DNA of 64,000 nucleotides from Lelliottia wanjuensis (GCF_030238365.1 NZ_JASSOT010000058.1:1-64000); one strand, 5' to 3'. Shown: positions 26,981 to 36,449, counted from the first letter of the stretch. Numbers and translations are program-made. Notes: generated from the sequence alone by a model not told the origin.

Positions 26981-28198
26981 ATGTTTATTATCGAGAAAGT
27001 AAAATCATCCAATTTTATAAAGAGGTCATTTAGGTTTGTAGTGTTGTTATTTGTTAATATATGGATATCACTCGATATAATATTATTATCTACGGGGGTT
27101 TTTCTTTTATTATACGGATGCCAGACTGCTTTTTCATCGTCGAACAAATGGGAGGGCTATCAGCGAGATTTCTATCAACGATACCGGGATGAGCAAGGTA
27201 GAAAAACTGATACGAGGGTTGATATGACGCTACTGACTCATCGGTTGATAATGAAGGATTTAAAACAAGGTATTACTGACGAAATAACCGCCAGCAAAGC
27301 CATTAACAAAGTGAATCAGTACCTTAATGCGGTGAATCAGAAATGCCGATCTGACGGAACGGATGCCGGGCAGACGGGTTTCGTAAAATGTGCGAGCCAC
27401 GTGATTGCCGCTCACTTTTACTATACCCCAAGCGTTGAGGTTTCGAATAACTATGCTATAAATCGCTCTGACTGCGACACAAACACATATTTATTGATGG
27501 ATGCCGCAAGACTGCACGGCATTGAGCCATATATTGTTTATGCGCCAGGCCATGGTTTCTTCGCATGGAAAAATAGTGGCGGGCATTTTAATTACTGGGA
27601 GACGACAGCAATGAATAATGAGGGGGAAATAGCTCACCTGGGGGCAGTCTTTTACAGAAAAACGTTTGACCGCTCGTACTATACACCCACCAGTGAGACG
27701 CAGGCAGAAGACATCTACGGTATACTTATTTACAATAAATCAAAAACGAAGCCCGATTTAGACGCTGCGCTAAAAAAATATCCTGATAACGCCATTATCA
27801 GTGATAAGTATTATTATACTCGCACTCTCAGCCACCATCTATCACAAGCTGACTCTAAGGCGCTGATCGACCTGTTGCGTACGGATATTACTTCAGATGA
27901 TAAAAAATATGCATTGTCACACTATTTTCTGTGGTCAGGAGAGCGCGATGCTGCGCTGGCGGTTTTTCGGACAATGGGTTTGAATTTCTGCGGTGATGAC
28001 TGCTATCAGACCGGTAGAGATCTCAATATTCCTTTATACAGATATTTGTACGGATTTTTTAAATGGTATTCTGCTCAATTAAAAAAAGGAGCAGTGAGCG
28101 CTAATGTTAATGATTTTCTAGCATGGGTGAGAACCACTGTTTTAAGTGCGTTGCTCATTATTTTGGGAGGGGTAATGTATGGTAAATATAGGGAGTGA
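26981..28198 (+). CDS. Membrane-anchored transglutaminase-like protein
   Basis: 405 aa. A transmembrane segment at about 19-46 and another near the C-terminus (about 385-400) bracket a central domain. It carries R-S-D-C-D-T-N-T-Y-L-L-M-D-A-A-R (Cys165), then Y-A-P-G-H-G-F-F-A-W (His191) and N-Y-W-E-T-T (Glu207). This is the order Cys, His, acidic of transglutaminase-like cysteine peptidases, and the I-x-P-Y-I-V-Y-A-P-G-H-x-F strand fits that fold. The active site is probably periplasmic. The region is AT-rich. The substrate is unknown. Confidence 0.6.
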   Translation: MFIIEKVKSSNFIKRSFRFVVLLFVNIWISLDIILLSTGVFLLLYGCQTAFSSSNKWEGYQRDFYQRYRDEQGRKTDTRVDMTLLTHRLIMKDLKQGITDEITASKAINKVNQYLNAVNQKCRSDGTDAGQTGFVKCASHVIAAHFYYTPSVEVSNNYAINRSDCDTNTYLLMDAARLHGIEPYIVYAPGHGFFAWKNSGGHFNYWETTAMNNEGEIAHLGAVFYRKTFDRSYYTPTSETQAEDIYGILIYNKSKTKPDLDAALKKYPDNAIISDKYYYTRTLSHHLSQADSKALIDLLRTDITSDDKKYALSHYFLWSGERDAALAVFRTMGLNFCGDDCYQTGRDLNIPLYRYLYGFFKWYSAQLKKGAVSANVNDFLAWVRTTVLSALLIILGGVMYGKYRE

Positions 28199-29236
28199 GT
28201 ATGTTTTTAATCGCAGAGTACATCGTTACTACGAATAACGAGCATTCACCAATACCCGTGGAGTCATGACGCACCAGTGAAATAAATAGCCTACTAAACA
28301 CGATTAAATAGCGATAAATACCCCTGATTTAATCTGCTGATAATCAATTGTAGGTGAGGGGACTTACCAGTCATATCTTGCGCGAACTATAAAAGCAAAA
28401 GTCAGAATACTTACGCTAATAAGGATGGTTAGAGCAATAAATACAGGTAATCAGAATATCGGTTGCAATAACAAGGACAGCAGCTTACACCGTGTAGACA
28501 GAGCTAAAAAGAACCACGAAGATTACGTATTAAGCAGCAGTAGGCGAGCAGTAGTGGAGAGCATCAACCTGCGGGCGTAATTGTAATAGAATGAGAGTGA
28601 ATAGATTGCAGCAAGAAACTACCGTTTAGTTTTGAATGAAAAATAAACTACCGCGAACTTTCACTGAATAATTTTACGGTTAGACAGAAGAGGGTACGTA
28701 TGTAGATGTTCGAAATGTGAACAATAACCAGTCGGTGAGCTGTAAGGATAATAAGCAGCTTATACACGCTGGTAAGAAAGGTGTAACGAGTACTGTATAG
28801 AAATGCAGCTACGGTCGGGTAAGCGCACGAGTACAGACGGGTTGCAAGTGGGTGTGCGTGCAGGGGAAGGCTTGAGTGCGTTAGTTATAGCGTGCGACCG
28901 GCGAGATTACGCGCTAACCAGTCAGCGGTGATAGGGATGAGCGTGTGAAGGCTACGGTTATGAGTGACTGCGAGCTGACGATGTGCTGTGTAGCCAGTGA
29001 GCATAGACGAGCCCTGATGACGTGCCGTGCGCACGCCAGCAGGTCACGTGGATGCAATGGGGCGCATACGCGCAACGACGCTCGGGTAGCGGATGGGGGA
29101 GAATGGTGGCGTGAGTGAAGGTATATACCATTAGGCGAATATCCGGAATGACGCCACACCCGCCAGCAAGTCTGCCGATGGTTTGGCAAAATAGTCATCT
29201 TGCTGGTGAACTGGCTTTGATCGGGACCATTGCTGT
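28199..29236. other. About 1 kb with no gene; stop-dense and purine-rich on the + strand
   Basis: No frame longer than 94 codons is found on either strand and none looks like a protein. The + strand is dense in TAA, TAG and TGA in all frames. Hand counts of three 60-base lines (28501, 28681, 28921) give 70, 65 and 63 percent purine. The left part is AT-rich and the right part (about 28,850-29,110) GC-rich. This could be a long structured RNA or decayed DNA at a boundary between the exported-protein genes and the CP4-type element. Confidence 0.45.
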
Positions 29237-30688
29237 TTATGAGCGCCGGGTCTGGGTCTTTTTAACTTCATCGCTGATGGCCTGATGCAGACGCTGATTT
29301 TGCCATTTTGTTGTCCGTCCCTTGCGGTGGACCCTTTTCGCCCACTGGTCATGCTCCGGGTGTTCCTTATGATGTGGGCTGCTGAGCGGTACCAGTTCCA
29401 GTGGACTGTAAGCCAGCACGGGTGGCTGGTAAAACGCAGAGTTATACAGTTTCAAAAAGTGCGTCTGAACAGATTCGAAGATATCGACTTTCAGGTACCT
29501 TCGTAGCACGGCATTGGCAGTACAGAGCAAAGTATGCATCGGTGAACCTTCGTAGACCAGTAAAGGAAGACGCAGGTTTCTGTTGAGCATGTTCAGGTCT
29601 GCCGGTTTTTCGGTCATCCGACAACTGGCATTGAGGTCAAGTTGCTCTGTCGTTTCTATCAGCCCGTCGGCATCCTGGGTTTGTAGAGCAATGAAGAACG
29701 CTGAAGCCAGTAACTCAAGGTGTAACCCCAACGCGTCGGCACTAAGCCGGTAGAGTTTATCTAACTGGCTACCAAGACAGGTAAAACCAAGCCGTTTGCA
29801 TTCAAGCACCAGGATACTGTACAGCGTGGCATAGCCGGGCTTGCGGTGTGGGTAGGCTTTCAGCTTCCCGGCGAACGAAGGTTTGATTTTTTGCATCATT
29901 GCACGGACATCGTCCTCACCGTAGCGAGTTTTCAACTCTGTAATCAAACTTTGCGTCATGGGCTGACCGCCAGTTCCGGCCTGAATACCATTGAACCGGG
30001 CATTTGCATTTTGTGGTGGCTGACGGCTCTGCAGGGGGCGGTTGGTGAATCCGGGGGCAATAACAATATTATGTGGGGTGTTTGCGCCTCCGCGAGCGTT
30101 TGGGCTGCGATGGCATAATTCCAGTCTGATGGATGCTGTCAGCTTTTCCACCGGCTGATGTGTGTCCGGATCGATAAGCCATTCACCTTCGATGACATTA
30201 AAACTTTGCTGGCAGGCTGCTTTCAGGGCATAAAGTTTCCACAACCCCGGAATATCGGTCAGCGGGGAGGGGGCAGAGTCAAGGCCGAAGGGGTTGTGCC
30301 GAAACAGCGTTTCAATATTTCGCCACCAGGAATGGCTCAACACTTTAACGGTGTGTGCATCGTCGATCACGCGACGGTCGGCATTCGCGCAATTGCGACC
30401 ACAATAGGTGGAGTTACGCGGGCTGGTGATGACCTTGCCGCAGAATTTGCAATGCAGGGTATCAGGTGGTTGCAACTTTTTTTGCTGCTTCAGCAACCGA
30501 CTGTCATAATGCTTCTGGCAAAGTCGCCACGCTGCGTTTTCGGAAATGCGGTACAGCGGACGGTTACAACCCGCCAGTTTGCACAAGGCTGAAGGGGTGA
30601 GGTCATCGGCGTCAGGATCCCGCAGATGACGTGAAAACCATGTTGATGCTGAAACAGTATTTTGCGTGGATTTTGTTGACATATTCAT
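29237..30688 (-). CDS. Zinc-finger protein of an integrated element, function unknown
   Basis: 483 aa from the ATG at 30688, preceded by CGGAAC; earlier in-frame starts are weaker. The N-terminal 105 residues hold two Cys clusters: C-x4-C-x15-C-x2-H (about 36-60) and C-x2-C-x12-C-x3-C (about 80-100). These look like zinc-binding modules, the second reading C-K-F-C-G-K-V then Y-C-G-R-N-C. A later segment L-E-L-C-H-R-S-P with N-I-V-I-A-P-G-F-T-N-R has a faint HNH flavour. The C-terminal half is helical. It is the last gene of the element before the gene-free kilobase. Confidence 0.5.
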   Translation of the reverse strand: MNMSTKSTQNTVSASTWFSRHLRDPDADDLTPSALCKLAGCNRPLYRISENAAWRLCQKHYDSRLLKQQKKLQPPDTLHCKFCGKVITSPRNSTYCGRNCANADRRVIDDAHTVKVLSHSWWRNIETLFRHNPFGLDSAPSPLTDIPGLWKLYALKAACQQSFNVIEGEWLIDPDTHQPVEKLTASIRLELCHRSPNARGGANTPHNIVIAPGFTNRPLQSRQPPQNANARFNGIQAGTGGQPMTQSLITELKTRYGEDDVRAMMQKIKPSFAGKLKAYPHRKPGYATLYSILVLECKRLGFTCLGSQLDKLYRLSADALGLHLELLASAFFIALQTQDADGLIETTEQLDLNASCRMTEKPADLNMLNRNLRLPLLVYEGSPMHTLLCTANAVLRRYLKVDIFESVQTHFLKLYNSAFYQPPVLAYSPLELVPLSSPHHKEHPEHDQWAKRVHRKGRTTKWQNQRLHQAISDEVKKTQTRRS

Positions 30689-30747
30689 TTTGTTCCGAAT
30701 TAAATCCAATGCAATGAAGCGAAATTTTTCAGAAGTGAAGCAAAAAG

Positions 30748-30784
30748 GCCGCTTATTCCGCTTAAGCTAAGCGGAATAAGCGGC
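30748..30784 (-). terminator. Perfect 17-bp inverted repeat, terminator of the yfjI-like gene
   Basis: The arms are perfect 17-bp complements (GCCGCTTATTCCGCTTA at 30748-30764) around a 3-nt loop. Read on the - strand the stem is followed by CTTTTTGC, as expected for an intrinsic terminator downstream of the gene ending at 30851. The + side is followed by TTTCCCCC, so it may act weakly in both directions. Confidence 0.75.
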
Positions 30785-30850
30785 TTTCCCCCGTGTGATG
30801 AAAAAACTAAATCAGAAAACCCGACCATAATGGTCGGGAGTTGTGCTTAT

Positions 30851-32347
30851 TCAGGACCTTTTCCAATAGTCGTTAAATTGGCTATTGGAAACAAAATATT
30901 TCACACCTGGTCGACCTGGTGTCTTACGTGGTGCTTCAACAAACATGAATGTTCCGTTACTTTTCGCCACGATATTCTCCAGGGCCCGGTGTATTCTTTT
31001 GTCCTTGTTACGCAACGCGCTCGGCCCAAAGTTTGCTACGTCACTGACAGGAAAACCGGCCTGCCAGCGCGGGTCAGTGTGGTACTTATCCAGCCAGTCC
31101 ATTACCAGAGCTTCATCATGCTCGTCTCTGGCATTTTCAGAGAAAATGCTCATAAACTGGTTGACGTACCAGCCACAAAGCGCGTGAGCGGAATCAATAC
31201 ACTCCCGTGGGATAATGAGCGAGTTATCTTTGCGGGTAAGTAAGTGTAAGGTCCCGGCAATACGTACCGTATTTTCGATGATCTTAGAGCCCACATCGCT
31301 AAAATCATACAGTGTGTGGCCGTAGTTAAGTTCTCTTTCGACAAGGTTATGCAATCCTGTGAGATAGTGCATATCACCCACCACGAGTACCTGACGTTCA
31401 CCATTGCAGTTCAGACTTTCTTCTAACCATGCCTGAAGTTTTACTTCAAGTTTTTGAAGTTCTGTGCATTCAGCAAGTGTCAGGCTATAAGATGATTCAT
31501 AACGCTCTCCCATGGTGCTTACTGGGTACGACAGCAGGAAACGCGCCCCAGCACCGGACTCCCGGAAAAAATGCTCTGTAAGCTTTTCAGACGATAAAAA
31601 CAAATCTGGCTGAACCATCATGTGCATAGTGAGTCGCGCATTCTTGACGATAAAACAGTCTTTCATGCGGTTAACGGGAGCTTCCCCTCCGCTCCAGAAC
31701 TTGTTTATCGTTGGAAGATTGCTAAAAATGTTACTTTTCAGCAAATTGCCACCTTCATCAGACATCAACCCGGCTGATGCACCGCTGCCACGAAGCCCTT
31801 CAAGCAGCGCCCTTTCGGTCGTGTTGTCGTAAATGAGCTGTCGTTTTACTGGCTCATTCGGTTTTTTGTGCCCATGAGCTTCCAGGCGGTCTCTGAATTC
31901 CTGCGGCTCTTTCCCCCCTTTGACTGCCGCTTTAAGTGCTGATTCCAGTGCTTTTTTTTCTGTCTTCCAGATGTCTGACAGAATCTGGTAGTTTTGTAAA
32001 TCCAGCTGATACTGTTCAGCCGCCTTGCTGTCATACTCGCGAAATACCCGCATGAGCAGCTTTTCAACCGTTGTCTTACGTTCGCCAGATAAAGCCAGCG
32101 TTATGATGAACAGTGAAAGAGGGATAGTTCCCTGACTTTCAAACGCTTTTACATCATAGGCTCCCTGAGCTGCGAGAGACAAAACAGACAGTATGCATGA
32201 CACAATCATCTCAAATGGCGCCTGCGTCAGCTTTTGTATTTCTATTGCAACCTGGTAAAGCTCTTCGGGCAAATCGTCCACAGGATAATCTCCGCAGGCT
32301 ATCCGGCCTGGATACTTAATATGTCCATTGGTTTTCATCGCGCACAT
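30851..32347 (-). CDS. YfjI-like DUF3987 protein
   Basis: 498 aa. Proteins of this family (E. coli YfjI of CP4-57) sit beside alpA in P4-like elements and have a RecA/primase-associated ATPase-like core. Visible pieces are L-A-L-S-G-E-R-K-T-T-V-E-K (a modified P-loop, about 85-97), a long helical hairpin, D-E-G-G-N-L-L, then G-A-G-A-R-F-L-L-S-Y-P, and a helical C-terminal region. The start at 32347 follows AAAGGAG at good spacing. A role in element replication is commonly assumed but not proved. Confidence 0.8.
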   Translation of the reverse strand: MCAMKTNGHIKYPGRIACGDYPVDDLPEELYQVAIEIQKLTQAPFEMIVSCILSVLSLAAQGAYDVKAFESQGTIPLSLFIITLALSGERKTTVEKLLMRVFREYDSKAAEQYQLDLQNYQILSDIWKTEKKALESALKAAVKGGKEPQEFRDRLEAHGHKKPNEPVKRQLIYDNTTERALLEGLRGSGASAGLMSDEGGNLLKSNIFSNLPTINKFWSGGEAPVNRMKDCFIVKNARLTMHMMVQPDLFLSSEKLTEHFFRESGAGARFLLSYPVSTMGERYESSYSLTLAECTELQKLEVKLQAWLEESLNCNGERQVLVVGDMHYLTGLHNLVERELNYGHTLYDFSDVGSKIIENTVRIAGTLHLLTRKDNSLIIPRECIDSAHALCGWYVNQFMSIFSENARDEHDEALVMDWLDKYHTDPRWQAGFPVSDVANFGPSALRNKDKRIHRALENIVAKSNGTFMFVEAPRKTPGRPGVKYFVSNSQFNDYWKRS

Positions 32348-32483
32348 ATTGTGCTCCTTTATTTTTGTACGGGCAGGTATGAGCTGTCACCGCACTGGAT
32401 TTTGGGCACAACGCTCCCTTCAACACCATTTTTAAAGGTATTGACGATAAGGATGGTTGTGACAGGAAGTGTTCCGCTAAAAA

Positions 32484-33794
32484 TTACGGCGGAACGTTAC
32501 ACCGGGCCGTGAGCGTAGTTGGGGCCAGCGCTGGTGTAATAAATTGATTACGCTCTGAAAAGTAGCTAGCTAATTCGGGGCCAGTGCGGACACTGGAACA
32601 AGCAGATGTTTTACGCTGACGTACTGGCTGCGACCAGAGGCGGGGAGCCTCGATTGATACGCGTTTGGCAATACCTGCGTGAGCCGGTGCTATCGGCGTA
32701 GCGGGTACGGTCGCTGCACATTTTTGTTGTATGGCACTTTCGGCATGATTGATGCTGATGGTGGCAAAAGAGTGAGTCACTGCGCCCGCAGGCAAGTGGC
32801 ACCGTTTAACGGTTTGTATCTGCGACTCTTCAGGGCCAGCAGAATCGACCGTAGCTGCGTTGCCTAAAAGTCTGGCAACGCATTGAGTAGTGAATTGTTC
32901 GTGGATGGCTGATACGTTTGTGCTCCGCGCCAGTTTTGTCGCTACACTGTCGTGTGTAGCCGTAGCCGTAGCCGTAGCCGTAGCCGTAGCCGGTAGCTGT
33001 TCAGTTTTAGCTGATGATTTCGCCAAAAAAAACGATGAATCATCATCGCGCTGATGCGCATTAGCCTGGCTAACACCGACGGGTACCACTGGTATATGTG
33101 AGGCTGGCTCCCCAGAACCCGTTGTACTAGCGTGTTTGCGAATGTCATTGTTGCTATGTGCCGGGTTAGCTGGCCCCTGTTGCGTCGGTGGTACGTACAC
33201 TGCATCAGGACGTGGTTGTGGTGGGCAAAAGCGTGTAGGGCCTGCCAACTCCTCTTTCTGGTGCTCCGGGCATGACTGGATCAGTTGAATGATCTCATAC
33301 TTGTGCTGTATCAGCTGATTGTATTCATTGTCAATAATTTCAATGAGTACCGGGTGAATATCGCTATTATGCTGACACAATTCACCTAACTGAAATGCGA
33401 AATTTTCAAGTTGATGGATATAGTTTTGGGCGAAATCAAGTGGAAAACGTTTAGATGGGATACGTAGTTCCAAAAGGATTTTGAGCATTTGCCCACTACG
33501 TTGCTGGCGTTCACTATAAAATGCGTATTGGCTGGCGGGATCTTGTCCATCATCATTTTGGTTATCAATGAGCTGATAAAGCGCCAAGAGCACCTGCTCT
33601 GCACAAATCTGTTGGTTTTCGGCCAGATGTTCAAGTGAGTTTTTGCGGTTATACTGGCGTGGTTCCACCATCAGCGGCTCACCAGCGACAGTATGGACAT
33701 CAACTTCCGGTACGAATGCGACCGGCAGGGGAGTCTGATGTTCGCGGCCTTGAGTGGTTGTTACCAGCTGTGGGCTGAATTTAAGGCGACCCAT
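32484..33794 (-). CDS. Element protein with Ala-Thr repeat, function unknown
   Basis: 436 aa, starting 2 bp after the alpA stop, so probably co-transcribed with alpA. Residues 1-180 form an ordered helical domain (N-S-L-E-H-L-A-E-N-Q-Q-I-C-A-E-Q-V-L-L-A-L). From about 185 the sequence is low-complexity, rich in P, A, T, S and H, with an alternating Ala-Thr run encoded by the hexamer repeat. It seems to be a structured N-terminus with a long disordered tail. I do not recognise a family. Genes at this position in P4-like elements are usually of unknown role. Confidence 0.6.
   Translation of the reverse strand: MGRLKFSPQLVTTTQGREHQTPLPVAFVPEVDVHTVAGEPLMVEPRQYNRKNSLEHLAENQQICAEQVLLALYQLIDNQNDDGQDPASQYAFYSERQQRSGQMLKILLELRIPSKRFPLDFAQNYIHQLENFAFQLGELCQHNSDIHPVLIEIIDNEYNQLIQHKYEIIQLIQSCPEHQKEELAGPTRFCPPQPRPDAVYVPPTQQGPANPAHSNNDIRKHASTTGSGEPASHIPVVPVGVSQANAHQRDDDSSFFLAKSSAKTEQLPATATATATATATHDSVATKLARSTNVSAIHEQFTTQCVARLLGNAATVDSAGPEESQIQTVKRCHLPAGAVTHSFATISINHAESAIQQKCAATVPATPIAPAHAGIAKRVSIEAPRLWSQPVRQRKTSACSSVRTGPELASYFSERNQFITPALAPTTLTARCNVPP
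32956..32991. repeat. Six perfect tandem copies of GTAGCC
   Basis: Six exact GTAGCC units in a row, inside the preceding gene. On the coding strand they give alternating Ala (GCT) and Thr (ACG). A change in copy number adds or removes two residues without a frameshift. Partial units flank both sides. Confidence 0.95.
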
Positions 33795-33796
33795 GA

Positions 33797-34018
33797 TTAA
33801 GCCTCCTTAGCGTCAGAGTGCTGCTGGATCCAGGCCAGCACATCGCTTTCGCGGTAGCGGCGGGCGCGACCAAGGCAGATAGCGGCCGGGAGTTTACCCT
33901 GCTTCTTCTGCTCGTAGTGCCATGAAAGACTCATGCCCGTTAACTGGGCAAATTCTTTCATGGTTAGCAGACGATCGATCTTTACCGATTCCGTGCTGCT
34001 GTTTTTAGGTTTTGTCAT
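33797..34018 (-). CDS. alpA: AlpA family DNA-binding regulator
   Basis: 73 aa. A MerR-like winged helix-turn-helix excisionase/regulator: L-L-T-M-K-E-F-A-Q-L-T-G-M-S, then the helix W-H-Y-E-Q-K-K-Q-G-K-L-P, and the wing R-A-R-R-Y-R-E-S-D-V-L-A-W-I. AlpA of CP4-57 activates the integrase-excision system of its element. Here the integrase lies 2.4 kb upstream with a gap and one gene between. Confidence 0.88.
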   Translation of the reverse strand: MTKPKNSSTESVKIDRLLTMKEFAQLTGMSLSWHYEQKKQGKLPAAICLGRARRYRESDVLAWIQQHSDAKEA

Positions 34019-34858
34019 GGTAAAAGCTCGCGTATATTTGTATTAATTACACGCGCATTCTCAGACCAACAAGGCGATCAGATCACGGAAAAATTAAATG
34101 GCAAAAAAAATGATTGACTTTTTTAATTGACTTAAAACACTTGCATATGTAGTTGGGGAGAAAGATGGAAATCACGTTTTGGCTCGATTCTGTTCAGTCT
34201 GCTCTTTTTGATAACGCTTACTGTAGCGCTCCACATTTCCAGCCATGATCGCAGCTGATGATATGACTTTATATACTAGCTGTTAGCACTGATGAGATAT
34301 TCCAGAGGAGGTCATCATTCATTCGACAAATATTGCAGCCTATGTCTGGTTTGTTGTGCATAAGGAGACGCTGGCAGTTGATTATCCCTGGCGTCCTGGT
34401 GGCGTTTAATACTAGTACGATTAATCACTAACCTCAGTTAGTTCGTCGGTTATTCCAGAAATTGCCGGGAATATACGACAAGGTTCTTTCCTGCTATGAA
34501 GCAAGTACCTGTTGTTTTGGCTTATAGCATCAATTTACAGTAATGAATGTGGCATGTAGGTTATCGTTCCTTCCTGAATTCTAGAATCGACGACATAAAG
34601 GATCAGTAATGATCATCGGAATGCTGTTTCCTTTATCAGATTGCTACGTGCTGGTGAATTCCCCCCTGTCTGGATACCTGACCTGACTCATAAAGCTATG
34701 CGTGATTTAACCAAGACGCGAGCCGCCGTAAAACATGGCGGCAGGGTTGTCCGGTAGTGACGATCGCCCTTTAAAACCAGGAGCCAGCGTGATTACTCCA
34801 TTGTTTTGGTTTCTGAACATAAGTTACCATCACGAAAAAATTTGATGCAAGACCCATA
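34019..34858. other. Gap of 840 bp upstream of alpA, partly IS debris
   Basis: No complete gene is present. The right part contains an IS110-type transposase remnant, listed separately. The rest (34,019-34,610) has no frame of note apart from a 27-codon one at 34146 (M-E-I-T-F-W-L-D) with AGATGG nearby. The alpA promoter presumably lies in the first 150 bp, where the DNA is AT-rich (about 34,080-34,140). Confidence 0.5.
34611..34757 (+). pseudogene. Remnant of an IS110-family transposase
   Basis: The frame reads D-H-R-N-A-V-S-F-I-R-L-L-R-A-G-E, then P-P-V-W-I-P-D-L-T-H-K-A-M-R-D-L-T-K-T-R and stops at TAG (34755). This is the DEDD-domain region of IS110-family transposases (K-T-D-x-x-D-A...L-x-R-A-G-E-x-x-P-V-W-V-P...R-D-L-x-R-A-R). 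Only about 48 codons remain, and no start, flanks or terminal repeats are visible. Confidence 0.65.
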
Positions 34859-36334
34859 TTAGTGGCGTTCAATATTCAGGTCTCGGTATTGAGCATGTTT
34901 GTCAGAGTTAATTTCTAATTGCAATTCCTTAATGAACGTTTTATCCATCGCTTTTCGGACAAGGTTAAAATACATCTTTTTTTGGTCTTTATCGATTACT
35001 TGATTGTGAATATGATTGTTATTTATATCATTATAAGATAGATTCTCATTCAGAAGAGAGAGGATGGTGAAGTCAAGAAAACAAAGTAAGTACCTTTTTT
35101 CAAAGTTGAGGATGGTATTTACTATGTCAGTGTGTTTTTTATTTAATTTTTTTATTTCCATCTCTAGCCTTTCTATGTTTTTACTCCTGGTTGTCGTTTT
35201 TCTTTCTATTCTTTCTTCTGTTAATTTTTTGTTTTTTAAATCACTATCATCTTTTGAACGAAGAGTATTATTCTCCGTGTCTGTGTGAGTGGGTTGCGTA
35301 TACTGATTAAGCCACAAGCGAAAATTATAAAGGATCTCTTCTTCTGGAATGGTTAAATCAATGGAGCATACTGCTCGGCTTAACGATAATGCACCATTAC
35401 TGTCAATTGTTTTATTCCATCCAAATGTTTTCAAATCTTCGATAAGCAAACTGGTTGGGGATGCATTATCATTGAGACTATCATCCGTAATAAATTCTTC
35501 CCGCAATCTTTTTACTAAACATTCACTTCCTTCGCTCAAATATTTAGATACCTCCTGAATGAGTTTATCTGAATCGCCAGTGTATCTAGAGAACATGTTA
35601 AATATAGAGAAGTCGCTTACTGGGAATGTAAGGTTTATAAATGATTTTTCCTCACGTTGTGATAAAGGCATTTTGATGTTAATGATGTCTGTAATGTCAG
35701 GATAAAAATCATCACTGGAGAGGATGGTTAATATTTTTCCTGATTTGATTTTTTCTTCTATATCGATAAGCGTATAGTTGTCACTACATCTAAGTTTTAA
35801 TTCTTCTATGTAAGGTTCAGGATTAAATATTTTCAAGGTTAAGTCTGAGGATATGATGTCGAAATTAACGTTATTTATCTCGTGTAGCTCAAGTATTTTT
35901 TCAGCAGATTCTGTATTGTTGTTATCTATATTTTCGCGCTTAGATATTGCTCTTGTTATTATTCTTACTAAATTTCTAATATCCTCATCTGAACGGCTAT
36001 ATTTATATCGAAGTTTATTTGCGATATCGACGGTAATTAATCCTTGTTGATAATAAGGCTGCAATAGAATGTGAGCCATATACTCTCTGTCAGACGGCTG
36101 TTTGCCAAGAGTACGAATGAGTTCACATTTATGGTATTTACTGTTTCCTGCATAACCGAGCAAAGGGAAGGGGGTTTCGCTCCCTTTGATTCTGAAATAG
36201 TTATCGAAAATTCTACAGGCTCTTGCTCTGCGTGAAATGGCTATATACCATTCATCTACGGAGTAATTAATTTTTGCATAACGATTAAACCATGATGAGT
36301 CGAGTTTGAATGATGATGAGTTACTATCAGGCAT
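34859..36334 (-). CDS. DUF6387-like protein of the integrated element
   Basis: 491 aa, very AT-rich. The N-terminus reads S-S-W-F-N-R-Y-A-K-I-N-Y-S-V-D-E-W-Y-I-A-I-S-R-R, which matches from memory the start of DUF6387 proteins that lie next to integrases in enterobacterial islands. A charged coiled coil lies near 375-410 (I-E-R-L-E-M-E-I-K-K-L-N). There is no signal peptide. The biochemical role is unknown. Confidence 0.55.
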   Translation of the reverse strand: MPDSNSSSFKLDSSWFNRYAKINYSVDEWYIAISRRARACRIFDNYFRIKGSETPFPLLGYAGNSKYHKCELIRTLGKQPSDREYMAHILLQPYYQQGLITVDIANKLRYKYSRSDEDIRNLVRIITRAISKRENIDNNNTESAEKILELHEINNVNFDIISSDLTLKIFNPEPYIEELKLRCSDNYTLIDIEEKIKSGKILTILSSDDFYPDITDIINIKMPLSQREEKSFINLTFPVSDFSIFNMFSRYTGDSDKLIQEVSKYLSEGSECLVKRLREEFITDDSLNDNASPTSLLIEDLKTFGWNKTIDSNGALSLSRAVCSIDLTIPEEEILYNFRLWLNQYTQPTHTDTENNTLRSKDDSDLKNKKLTEERIERKTTTRSKNIERLEMEIKKLNKKHTDIVNTILNFEKRYLLCFLDFTILSLLNENLSYNDINNNHIHNQVIDKDQKKMYFNLVRKAMDKTFIKELQLEINSDKHAQYRDLNIERH

Positions 36335-36389
36335 AATAGTTTCCTTTTACTATTTTGAGTATCAATGGTTAATCTATTCGGTTTTGATG

Positions 36390-36429
36390 TAAAAAAATAA
36401 AAACAGATGCAACTCTACGTTACATCTGT
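36390..36429 (-). terminator. Intrinsic terminator downstream of the integrase gene
   Basis: ACAGATG (36403-36409) pairs with CATCTGT (36423-36429) over a 13-nt loop. On the - strand the stem is followed by TTTTATTTTTTT (36390-36402 read in reverse). It lies 20 bp after the integrase stop. Confidence 0.75.
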
Positions 36430-36449
36430 GAGCGAAAAATAAGCATGAT

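Noticed and set aside
28914..29198. 94-codon - strand frame in the gene-free kilobase
   Set aside because: Composition is basic and irregular, and no start signal is visible.
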